Source of the DNA: Climacium dendroides
Lineage: Eukaryota; Streptophyta; Bryopsida; Hypnales; Climaciaceae
Direction of reading: 5' to 3'
Assembly: GCA_950106755.1 (NCBI GenBank)
Contig: OX467087.1
Coordinates: 5,708,047-5,772,046, forward strand
DNA: 64,000 nucleotides
Shown: positions 35,542 through 46,242 of the stretch, one piece after another
Layout of the letters: every line of letters starts with the position of its first letter
Position numbering within the stretch: position 1 is the first letter of the stretch
Notes under the pieces: generated by a model
Databases searched by the model: none
Told to the model about the DNA's origin: nothing
The model's input: only the letters and a program-made list of their open reading frames with translations
Position numbers and translations under genes: made by a program

Positions 35542-36446
35542 AACGTCGCACACAAGCAAGTGGCACACAAAGCAAGTAGGCAACACTTTATAATGCGGTA
35601 CCAACCAAGACGTTTGTATTAGAGGTAGTGCAGTTCACGCAAGAGTTGCTGTGTTCAGCATTTGGGGTAGGTTACTATGAAACCATCACTTTGTACAGCA
35701 GGTTATTTATTACTGCTCAACGGCTGTAAGTCATTTGCAATTGCAAAATTTTACTGCCAGTCTACATCGAGATGGGATTGTTGCTTCCAGATACTGCCCA
35801 TTTGTATGGTTTGATACTACGCATTGTTCTGACATACCACGCGAAGAAATACCATTTCATAAGTTCCAGCAAAGGATGTTTCTGACGGCAACTTTCTTCT
35901 TAGCAGAACCTCGTGTATGAAAGCCCCGAGTGCAACAACCAAGAGGTTCTTTCTTCTTTCCCTTCTGGCACTTCGGTAATCTGACGGAGTGTTCTGTACT
36001 TTCAAATTTATTAGAATGAATCCTTTGGCAATTTTGAATGCGTACGAACTACAGTGATAGTCCAGTAATCTTAAGCGCTGGTTCAACTGACACTGTAAAA
36101 GATGCCCTCCACAGCCGAGCTTTCTTTTTGGAGGACTAAAACAACCTCAACATAGCAATTAGTAGTGATGAAGGTCCTCTTCCGAGGGTCAGGTGGGCAT
36201 GTTCTAAGCACACATCCGTTTTGCTCCGAAAGCAGGGGATAATTTCTGAGTACAGTAGTGTCCGAGTAATCCAAACTGTGCAGGCTTTTGACACATGCCG
36301 CACTATCGGCGCCCAATATTAAGTAGAAGAACAGATCTTGTGTCAACTTTCGAGAGACAGAACCACTGTAACCCTAACTTAACAAAAATGGAAATTTTCT
36401 ACGAAGTATCGACTTAGTTGGCTGATACTTTCCCCACCATGCTGTT
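35542..36446. other. GC-richer unidentified sequence
   Basis: Less AT-rich than the surroundings, with protein-like but unrecognised frames on the minus strand (35,817-36,086 and 36,083-36,346). May be UTR or intron debris of the gene fragments on either side. No function proposed. Confidence 0.3.
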
Positions 36447-36489
36447 TTGTGGGCGCCTTGCCCACGACTTGTCGGGCACCTTCAAAAAC

Positions 36490-36558
36490 TCCACTGTTTG
36501 GCCCAAGTTTTAAATCCTCCATTACACCTTCTAAATATATCAGCTCCCGGACGTCTAT
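36490..36558 (-). pseudogene. GPN3: GPN3-like (GPN-loop GTPase 3, QQT1) exon fragment
   Basis: Twenty-three codons read IDVRELIYLEGVMEDLKLGP then NSG. This is the characteristic segment just after the first GPN-GTPase motif block (family pattern D-I-R-E-L-I-S-L-E-D-V-M-E-E-L-x-L-G-P-N-G-G). GPN3 is an essential small GTPase for assembly and nuclear import of RNA polymerase II. Neither the preceding P-loop exon nor the following GPN/YCME part was found nearby, and the expected AG at the 5' edge reads AA. It is an isolated, non-functional exon relic. Confidence 0.65.
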
Positions 36559-36649
36559 TTGCAGCAAGTGACAAACACCCGGGCCGTGTTAACAAGTGCT
36601 TCAGCGGAAGCTTGATTCGTCAACTTCCATTCCATTTCTAATTAAAAAC

Positions 36650-37560
36650 ACCTGTGGATAATTGTAATTTTAGTACACTTTCATACATCTTTTCAGCAAA
36701 GAAAACATTGAATCAATGATACGCAAGCAAACTAACAAATTAAATTTTTTTTTAAATTATAAATTATAAATTCAGATGGGTCCGCCTGGATCCGCAAGAG
36801 CACACTGTCGTTTTTCTGATATACCTTCACGCATGTCTGAAGTATCTCGAATCAACACTAAAACAACGAAACTCAGACACAGCCAAAGAGGAATTCCATT
36901 GAGAGAGGCAGGGTCCTAGTCCACCTCAACTATAGCCACAATTTTGATCGTTTCAGCTGCAGGCACAAAGAAGACGTCCCCGACTCAGTTCCAGACGGGG
37001 CGCTTCATCAGAAACTCTAAATTAGCATGAGAGTATTCACAGACTATATTGATACAAATCACAGAGACTAATAAAGAAAGTGATGGCCAGGGCAAATTCC
37101 AGAGCACAAATGGAAAAAAAGTACGATAGGGACACAGATCATTGTCACCCTAATACTGTATCTAGACAATGGTTACATTAGGAGGGTGTAAACCACTGAA
37201 ACATTCGTCCAAACATCAATTTTAGGTCATCTTATAATAAAACTTTGAATCGTCATAACTCTTGCATACAGTATTCTAATGACACATTCTTCGGTGAGTT
37301 GCAAACCTCACTTAGAGCTAGTGTCCCTGTTATACATACTCAAACACAGCAAATTGCTCACTAGGCATCGACATGGAGCACAATACAATTACGTTCAGGG
37401 ATATATGAAGTCCATCCAGCGCATCAATTGCTCCGATCAGGCATCGATTGCTCCAACGATTGCAAAAGAATAACAATACCTGAAATGCTGCTGAAATCTT
37501 ATCCACAAACGCATGCACACTGCTCAACGCGGTTAGGGTTTGCTTGGTGTGGTTGATTCT
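36650..37560. other. GC-richer unidentified sequence
   Basis: On the minus strand 36,900-37,010 reads VPAAETIKIVAIVEV and neighbours in open frame, and 37,330-37,527 carries a 65-codon frame with an IGAIDALDGLHIS phrase. These look protein-like, but I cannot assign them. Probably more gene-fragment debris. Confidence 0.3.
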
Positions 37561-38099
37561 AGTATCACATCAGAAATTAACTTTGAAGTAATAGGTTTCC
37601 CCACTACTATCCACTATCAATAAATTAAGATTGCAATTTATCTAGGACAGAGCTTTCACTGCTTTCAATTTTTTTACTTTATTTATCTAATGTCCAAAAC
37701 TTGCGTAACAATTTTCAATCAAAAGATTAGGCAATTTACCAATAGGAACAATATTAATAAATTCCTTATTATAAAGCATTTTGGTGTAGTTACCTTATTG
37801 TTTTCCTTTGTGAATTTTAGTTAAATTTCAACTCTATAATTTATTATTTACTTGTAAGTACATATAGGTATCTTCACTCAAAAACCTAAAACTATAAAAG
37901 GAATATTTTAATCGACATGGAATTAGAATTTGAAAATAAGAGATAGTCATGTGCTTTGGAAATAACATTAAAATGAACAAGAAAAGCTAAAGTTGAACAT
38001 TGGATGACCAAAACACATTAGTAGAAAGCATGCCTAATGACTATGCTTTAGGACTTTCAAGCAATTTAATTTGTCACATAATAGAGTCTTAATCTTTTA
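37561..38099. other. AT-rich intergenic sequence
   Basis: No gene, RNA or element end recognised. Confidence 0.4.
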
Positions 38100-39160
38100 A
38101 TTTCTAGATTATTTTTGAATTTTTGAAAATTTCTTGCTTATATCTTTGTACAAATATATCATTTATTTCAATTTCTTCAAATTGTTCATAAAAGAGTTTT
38201 TTTTTAAACAATTCAAATCTTGTTTTAACCCCCTAAAGTCCTAACCTACATTTTTTGACAACATAGTGATTTTGGGCAATTCACTACAAATGGATTTTTT
38301 TTCTTTAAATTTTTCACACAACATGTACCTAAGGAGTATCTTTTAGGCCCAAAAATTTTCATAAAATTTGACTACGTGGTTCAAGAGTTATTGTATGATA
38401 TGTAGTTTTCAGTGAAGTGCAAGCAACTCAAGCAACAAAAAAAACTTCTTTACAAATCATTTAAAATAAAATAAAATTGAAATTGGTTCTCTACATTTAT
38501 ATATACATGGAAAGTTTTGAATCATTCCATTTTGATTAATGAGATGAAAGTTATAGGAGTTTTAGTTTGCAAGTCATTTGCGGGTAGTTATAGAATTCCT
38601 ACTCTAAGATAAACTTTGAAGTCCTTTATTTAATTCAATTTTCAATATTTTTGGAAAAAAATAAAAAAATAAGGTGTAGATTGTTTATTACAACATTACA
38701 ACCATTGGGATTGGCATTTTTAAATTCCATAAATAAATTGTTAACAATTTAGGATTTTGTATCATTCTCTTTATCTTTGTTTTTCCCTATATGTTGTATA
38801 ATTCTAAATGATCAAAAAAATTTCAATCATGTAGCCAATCTTAACATGAAGAATGAATCCAAAGAAGCACCACCATTTTGAACATTTTTTCATACAAATG
38901 TGACCTTGTGAAGTGCAGTTGCCTATTCTTTTGCAGGGCCCCTAAAAGGATTTTTGCTACTTCAAATGCTAATATCTTGCAATCAACCTGGTAGAAATTT
39001 CTGAAGTTTTTTCCACATCTTTTCATACTACCATACTACAAGATCTTATGGTTACATATGTACAAAAATGTGTACTAAAATTTGGTACTTGCACTAGAAA
39101 TGACAATTTTGGAACATTTTTGGTGAAAACATAGTCAAAAACTCTTAGGGATTAAAAATT
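38100..39160 (+). repeat. Dispersed repeat family E, copy 3
   Basis: Direct match to 7,090-7,920, including aatgctaatatcttgcaat near 38,965, tacaaccattgggattggca near 38,698, and the gaatccaaagaagcaccacc block near 38,847. By eye about 80% alike. Confidence 0.7.
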
Positions 39161-42000
39161 TAGTTGGATAAATCATTGCCCTAAAGTTCTATATTCATCA
39201 CCTTGAATATGGTCGTTCGAGAGTTAAGGAATAAATATTTTGTTTATTCATATTGATTTTCTACTAGTGACATCTCTAAACACCTCTACTGCAAAATGAA
39301 GAAAAGTAATAGTTAATAAAAAATTTGCATGATTTTCCTATATCAACAACAAATTTTCAAGTGCCCATTATTATTTTTGGATCATTGTTTACAACACTTG
39401 TTTAAATGTCATCATTAAATTATTATTCTAAGTTGCATTTTACAAAACACACCTATAATTTCAGGAAATTGGACTACCCATGATCTATAAGGGATTAATC
39501 CAATAAGGATTCCATGGACTTAAAGTGTTTAGTGATTGATTTTCAAAAAAATTATTCATCCAAGAATCTCATCATTTTTATTTGACTAGTTTAAGTTGGT
39601 ACATCCTTTATCTTGTAAAAAAACTGTGGACCTAAAAGGTCAAATGGATGACTTCATTATTAATTATAAAAACAAATAATCCACCAATTAGTCTACTAAT
39701 CAAAGTATTTTGGTGATTACTTTAGTCATGGGGTTTTGTGTTTTTCCAAAGTTAGCCTTAGAAGGATGTTGTAGACCATTTTGGTCTAATGGATGGTCAA
39801 ACAATCTTTTTTCATATTGAAAAATGGATGATTTTCATCCAATTTTAGTATGCAACTTTATTAATTTTATATCCACATTATTGAATTAAGTTCAAATCAT
39901 ACTTGTTTTTTGATTTTATATGACATAGTTTGTAAAAAAAAAATAGTATACATATATAATGTATTTCATACTTTGAGTTATTTTCCCTTAAAACTTGATT
40001 TTCACATTCAATATGATTTCTTTAATTTTTGAAAAGAAACTAACAAAATAAAGCTTCTAATGTGTAGCTTCTACTGTGCTTATTAAGTAGAAGTAGGTAT
40101 AAAATTGAAGGAAAACCTAAATTGTTAATAGGTCTAAAATGAAATCAAAACATTATAATTTTGATGGTGAGATTGTTCAAGTAAGTGAACTAAACCTTTT
40201 TTTCCCTCTTTTTTTAAATTGTGAAAATTAGGTTAAAAAATGAATCCTCTAAGTTTTTTTTTCAAGAAAATATTTAGATAATCTTTAAAACAAGATTGTC
40301 TGTAATATTTTTATCACGAATCCAAATATAACAAATCAATTCTTTCTGTATAGACAAAAATACTTTCTATATGAAATAAAATTTTGAAAATTTTATTTTG
40401 AATTTTTGTGATTTTTTTGGTGCTGCCCAACAAACCCTATTCTAGGCTTAGATTCATGTAGTTTTTGCTTTCAAGCATAGATTCACTTACTAGAAATTAT
40501 ATTCTAAAAAAGCCAATGTAACTTCCTATCTTCAAAAAAGTTTCCAAAAATCATAACAAAAGTTGAGGCCGAATGAGCCTATCCAAAGTCTATTTGTCCT
40601 CTGAGAAGACAATGGAACTTTAGGATATCTATTGGAGCATCTTAAAAAAATTTCAACCATTCCTTTCACTTGGATTCTATCCAAAATTCATGCCCACTTC
40701 TTCCTTCTACACGACTACATTTTCTAAAAAAATTCAATACTTTTTACATTGAAATTTCAAGAATCCAAAAATGCAAAAAGTATGTCAATTTGTTAATCTA
40801 CAAGATCCTACTTTACAAAATATTGAGACTTTTTTCACCCTACTAAAAATTTGCCATTAAAAATTTGAAGAAGATACATTTTGTCCTCCTAGGCCTTGAG
40901 GGGTTAAAGACTAGGCATTCAAATTTTGAACAATAGATGAATGCTAATACATCCAAGTACAAAAAATGCATTTTTTTCATCCATCAAATTTTCTTTAAAA
41001 TTCTTTTGTTAATTCTTTAACATTAGTGAAGTATAGGTTCTAAGACTTTGTTTTGCAAATATTCTACAATTCAAAAGATACTAGTAGGTTTGACCTCAAA
41101 AAAATTTAGTTCAAAAAATGACCTTTTATATTAAACTTGAATTCAAAAATAAAATAAAAATCTTCAAAAATCATTATGATTAGAACGCAAAATTTTGAAT
41201 TTCTAGGAAAAAAATATGAAAATATAAATATCCAATCTGTAATCTATTATAGAAGGAATTTTCAATTTGGGGCTTCAAATTTTATTGAAAAATATTGTTT
41301 TGTGTACTAATTGATCTAATTGTAGAGATATGATCTATGGATCATATTTTACAACTATTGTTTGAGAGTCACCATTAAATTATTATTTTAAGTTGCGTTT
41401 GATTATACATCTTTACAATTTTGGAAATTCTGACTATCCTTTAGTCTTTAAGGAATTAAGGGGTTAACCAATCATTTCAATTTTCTCATATAGATATCAC
41501 ATGAGAAACTATAGAGAGGAATTTCATGCACCTAAAATTGGTCAAATATTGCATGAAAGACATTCTAGTACTACATGGAAGTGTGTAATAGTTGTAAGAG
41601 GAAAATTGGAATTGTCGGTTGACAATTTTTTTTTAAAAAGGCTCATGAACCGTTTGGAAGGCAAGTTTCTGACTCCTAAACAGTAATTTTGAATATTCAA
41701 CTTGACTTTTTGTTTGTTTGTTTTTAGTTTGACAACGAGGCAACCCCACTCACGAGTCTAAAATGTTGCTTCTTCCTACTCACATAGAAGTCAAAACATC
41801 ATGAAACTCTACGAAAGCAAATTATTTCCAACTTCCGAAAACATAGAAAATCATTTCCGATTTCCATACAATATGGAAGTTTGCACTAGTCTACTTAAAG
41901 TAGGGAAATGCCCACTTGCGAGAAACTCTCTCAGACAGTCTATTTTAGATATTGGAACTCCGTCTTCCAATATTTAAAAAGGCCCAGTTCCACTTGAATC
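39161..42000. other. AT-rich intergenic sequence
   Basis: Nearly 3 kb with no recognisable gene or element termini. The 61-codon plus-strand frame at 41,501 has no identifiable domain. Phrases such as attattctaagttgcatttt near 39,420 and attattttaagttgcgttt near 41,380 recur, pointing to another degraded internal duplication (about 39,370-39,540 and 41,330-41,480). Confidence 0.4.
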
Positions 42001-42250
42001 GGTTATGATGTTTGACAATGTTGACTATGAGTCTCGTGCTTCCAGGAGAGAGCTGAAGTCTCCGCCCACTGCAAGGCAGCTCGCTGCCTCGCTCCAAGAA
42101 ATTTGTGCCTTCGCCGTCGTTTTGTCCGTCAGAGTTCCACCATGTCCTGTTGCCACTTTAATTAGTATCCCACTGCAGCAAGTGGTGACCGGAATCCAGT
42201 GAACTGGGCGGTCGGTTCAATTCTTTAATTCCTTTTATGCAACAGAAACC

Positions 42251-42481
42251 ATGTCATCAACCGAAATCGATTTGAAAAAAACGGAAAGTGAACTCACTTC
42301 CAGGCGGGCTTCCAGGCCACCTCCCAACCCAAGCTCAACGAACATGGACTTCCCGTCCGGCTACAAGTTCCACAAGCCTACGCCGTATCATATTTACGAT
42401 ACGCATCATTCATTTGGCGGTGACGGATCGACTGACTTCGTGTGGAAGTTGCAAATGATTCTTGGAGTACGGCACAAGTAG
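42251..42481 (+). CDS. Hypothetical 76-residue protein
   Basis: An ATG-started frame in a GC-richer island (about 41,990-42,560) between AT-rich tracts. The N-terminal half is Ser/Thr/Lys/Pro-rich; the C-terminal half is rich in His, Tyr and Phe and ends WKLQMILGVRHK. No family is recognised. It may be a first exon or a captured gene fragment rather than a complete gene. An upstream frame (42,005-42,202) is also open but unassignable. Confidence 0.25.
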   Translation: MSSTEIDLKKTESELTSRRASRPPPNPSSTNMDFPSGYKFHKPTPYHIYDTHHSFGGDGSTDFVWKLQMILGVRHK

Positions 42482-42706
42482 ACAGATTCGGAGAGCAGAC
42501 TTTTGGCAAATGGGGAGCTCTGCCGATTCCAAAACTCACTGTCCGTCACTCTCTTTGGTGCCATTTGGTTTGCAACTGCAGTAGCTAATAAGGGTGATCT
42601 GTTCTCCTCCTGAAAATTAAAGTCAAATACTAACAAAATGAGAGAATTTGCAATACTTTTCACTAAAAAAAAGTATGGAGTACTCAAGCAACTATCAAAT
42701 AAACTA

Positions 42707-43047
42707 CACTAATGATGATAAATAGTGTTATTTTGTGATTAGTGTTACCTGGACTTTTACCCCGGGTCACTCTAAACTTCAATTAGTTGGCATTTAGTGT
42801 TGTGTTCACTTTTCTGAGCAGTAACTTTTTTGAGCATGTAATAGGTTTCTTGGGTTCATACGTTTTTCTTTGCATTTTGATGAAATAGTTAGGTAACACT
42901 AAATGTAAACTTGTAAAAAATTTATATCCAATAGTTGATAAATAGTGTCTATGTTGACATTTAGTGTTGGTAACATTAATTAGATTGTTGACAATTAGTG
43001 TTATGCTTCGTGATTAGTGTTGTCAATACTATTTATCATCATTAGTG
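42707..43047. mobile_element. pogo-type MITE, 341 bp
   Basis: Inverted ends begin cactaatgatgataaatagt at 42,707 and end with the complement at 43,047, flanked by TA on both sides (42,705-42,706 and 43,048-43,049). The terminus is a close variant of that of the 3-kb pogo-like element (27,908-30,949), sharing CACTAA, TAAATAGTGTT and subterminal attagtgtt motifs. No coding frame, so a non-autonomous relative that could be mobilised by that transposase family. Confidence 0.88.
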
Positions 43048-43066
43048 TAGTGTGCCGTGTGCGGGC

Positions 43067-43283
43067 CAGGGTGAATTGACCCCTCATTGCTCTGTTGGGA
43101 GAACTCTGGAATTTTGTATTTGCAACACATGGAAAAATTTGGAAGTTCTAAATTCATATTTGCAATCAGAGGCCCAAATTAGATTGTAGAAGTGAAGAAA
43201 TATAGAAATATGCGGCTCAAAATAGGGGGCAAATTTTCAGATTCTCCCTTGGTTGGGGCAATGAGGGGGTCAATTTTCCCTAG
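43067..43283. mobile_element. Small TIR element, family H copy 1
   Basis: The left end reads cagggtgaattgacccctca and the right end reads, in reverse complement, ctagggaaaattgaccccct, giving an inverted repeat of about 28 bp with a few mismatches. The second copy is at 59,291-59,510. The CAGGG start suggests a hAT-type MITE; no exact 8-bp target duplication is seen. Confidence 0.6.
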
Positions 43284-45469
43284 CCGCTATGTGCTGTTGC
43301 CACAAATGAAATTTTCTAATTTTTAAATTCATAAAAACTTTGAAATTTCACACCATATGTGCAAACGCCACGAAACGAAGCCTCTGCACCCCTCCTTGCC
43401 AAGAGCTTTCTGACAATACCAAGCACGCGATTGGGAGATGCATGGTTTGGGAGATCTCACTGTAGTTTGTTACAATCTACAATATGAAGTGAAGTCATCC
43501 ATTGTATACTTAATGTCCTTCTAGAACTAACCCTTAAAGATCCCCCCTCCCATGACTAAGGTAGTCACCAAAATGCTTCAATTACTGGATCTATAGATGC
43601 ATCAATATTTGTTTCTACAATTAACAATGAAGTCATCCATCTACCATTATTTGGCCTCCGGCCTCAGTGTCCTTCAACTTGGGTAAATCATTTTTACTAG
43701 ATTTGCAAGTGTCATATTAATCTTGGAAAGATGCAATCCATGACCAAGGTCATCAGTAAAAAAAACTCCAAGTTAGTAGGCCAAAAGGTGCGTCCATCAA
43801 ACCTTTTAGGTCTATAGTATCCTTACAAGGTTAAATCCTAATTTTAGATTTGAAGATTTCTAAAGATGAATATAAAATAAAACTTGAAGGGATAATTTGG
43901 TATTATGTGCAAATAAATGTTGGAGTTTTTGAATTTAAAATGGCATTTAGAACAATTCAATTTACTTTCGCTATTTGTAATTATACAAGTTAAATATAAT
44001 TTGTGGAAAAAAAATTAATTTTTTTTGGGAGAATTTAACACCTAATAAAAGCTCTTTTAAATCCAACATGTTTTTTTGGATGTTTGGGGCACCTAAAGTA
44101 TCAAATTTTGGTTTTGACCTCTTATTATTTTGCTTTGAAAATTTGAAAATTTTGTTTTGAAGATTTTCCTAACTTAAAGCTCTACTCAAATCTAAAGTCT
44201 TTAAATCTTTTTGTAATGTAGAATTTGAGTTATGGGGCTTGAAAGCTTGACAATGTCACATTGTCAAAAGCTCAAGCAATTTTGCTTAGTCATATCTCAC
44301 ACATAATTACATTAATTTTAGACCCCACTATTTTTTAGACAAGACACCCTTGTACTAATCAAGAATAATATCCTATGATTATAAATTCTAAAAGTGATTT
44401 ATATATCTATTTTTAGAAGGTGCTATTTTTTGGTAATTTTAGGTGCATTTTCTAATTCTTGACTTAAAAAATTAAAGGGATTAAAATCAAATATTTCAAA
44501 TAGTAATAATTATTGTATATTTTTTGTTTTCATGGATTCCTAATTACAAGAGTAAACTTTAAATATGGGAATTCTTAGAATTCATTAATAGTAGATTAAC
44601 ATATATGTTTTAAATGATGATAGAAACAACTATTTGGTTCATTCATGGAAAATAAATAATTTAATTAAAATATTTATATAAAGTCTTTAAATTTGGATTA
44701 TAAAAATTAGAAAAGATGAAAGAATTCAAGAAAGTTTTTATTCCAAAATACTAAAATCAATCTTGTTGTGTTGGTGATATTTAGAACACAAAAATTATAA
44801 CCTTCTATTGGGAAAAGGCTTCATCAAAAGATGGGGTTGTTTTGAATCTTGAGATTTAAATTTCATGAACTTTGACTTAAATGAACCAATTGGTATCTTC
44901 AATATCTGCCAATATCATAAAAGTGACTACATTAAAATCCAAATCTCTAATAATATTCATGAACCTATTAAATAAAAAATTAGGTACTAAAAGCACAATG
45001 ATAATACAAACTTCAAAGTACAATAGTAACATTACTAACTTACTTAAAGAAGTAAGATTAGGATCTCATTTCATCCAACCATGCAATAGTATTTTTTTTA
45101 TAAAATTATTAAAATCTTAGATTATCACATTTCCTCATTTTGCTTGATTCCATGGCCCAACTCTTTCTCTAAATCATTCCCACTCTACCCTTTTTCTCTT
45201 TGGTTATGTGAATTTCTCAATTCCAGGTTTCTCCTGAAAACTTAACTTACCGGCAGAATTTTCAACGGGCACTTGACAATGCTAGAAAAAACATATTTTG
45301 CCTCTTTATGTTGACTTTTTCAACACTAGATGATGACAAGAAAATATTCTGCCACTTGGATTTCACTTTTTCAACACCCGATAATCGCAAAGAAATAATC
45401 TGCCTCTTGGTGTTGACCGCGGAGAACATCCAGCGCTGCTTAAAAAAAAAGTTAAAGAAATGTCATGTA
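43284..45469. other. AT-rich intergenic sequence
   Basis: Contains one copy of palindromic family G at about 43,335-43,400. The rest is A/T-rich with no recognised gene. The 79-codon plus-strand frame at 44,881 is low-complexity Ser/Lys/Asn-rich and not convincing. Confidence 0.4.
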
Positions 45470-46242
45470 CGAAATGCCCCAGAATGCCTCGGTTGCCGTG
45501 CCACTGACAGTACAGTTGCTTGGCCGATACGTGCCTCCGTACAAATTCATTCTGTTCCTGAGTGTCGGGATTGACATGCATACAGTGTCGATCAGTCTAA
45601 GCGTCCTTTTTCTTGCTGGAAGCACAGAGTCGAAATGTCTTTGTGTTAGAATTTGTCCGCGGCGTGTATGTTCCGGTTTAGAGGCCGGTAGTTATGGCAT
45701 CCCATAAAGTCAAATACTCTCAAGATTCCTTGATTTCAATTCTCCGTTCGTTTCCTGCACAGCTAGCTAGCTCAATTCAAGTTCGATAGCTGAGTCCAAC
45801 AGTCGGCGTCGCTCGCTCACAGAGTCACAGGAGTTCCATCTGGTGCTGCTGCCGGCTGCATGTGATCTAGCTTAAGGTACATTGAGAATCCAAAGCCAGG
45901 CTAACTCGATTTCTGTTGAGCCAGAGAGAAGAGAGCGAGATAGCTAGCCCACGTACATGATCCTGAATGACAATTGTAGAAGTTTTAAACTGTGATGGAG
46001 AAAGAGTAGAAGTATAAACCTGTGATTCATTAGCTACTCTGTCTGGGACCAATTTCTGGACGTTACAAATCGAATCAACGTTGGCTCTTCAGTTCGAGCC
46101 TTCCAGATTTGCTCTCCAGCATGCATGCTCTTCGGGCCACCCAGGAGATCTAGGTACTTAGCTTGTAGGAACAGCGAGTAGACAAAAAACATTCCTGCTC
46201 CTTGTGCGCCAATCTTCAGATTCGATCCTTCGATTGGTGACG
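45470..46242. promoter_or_regulatory. 5' UTR and promoter region of receptor kinase 2 (arm B)
   Basis: Mirror-image match to 20,222-20,920. Shared blocks include tgtcaatcccgacac (complement) near 45,567, the agttatggcatcccataa-like block near 45,690, gctagctagct near 45,761, ggagttccatctg near 45,830 and gtgcgccaatcttcagattc just before the ATG. Homology stops at about 45,470, near a GC-rich stretch. No core promoter element is assigned. Confidence 0.6.

Noticed and set aside
37330..37527. PIF/Harbinger transposase fragment (IGAIDALDGLHIS phrase)
   Set aside because: Only one short phrase resembles the family's catalytic region, it is partly a local tandem duplication, and no other transposase motif is nearby.
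34000..37600. Helitron spanning the gene-fragment patch (a CTAG precedes T near 37,559)
   Set aside because: No convincing 5' TC end or GC-rich hairpin before the CTRR was found. Kept only as a hypothesis to test.
46204..46242. A longer N-terminus for receptor kinase 2 starting at a GTG
   Set aside because: GTG starts are not expected in plant nuclear genes, and the ATG at 46,243 aligns with the paralogue's start and precedes a good signal peptide.
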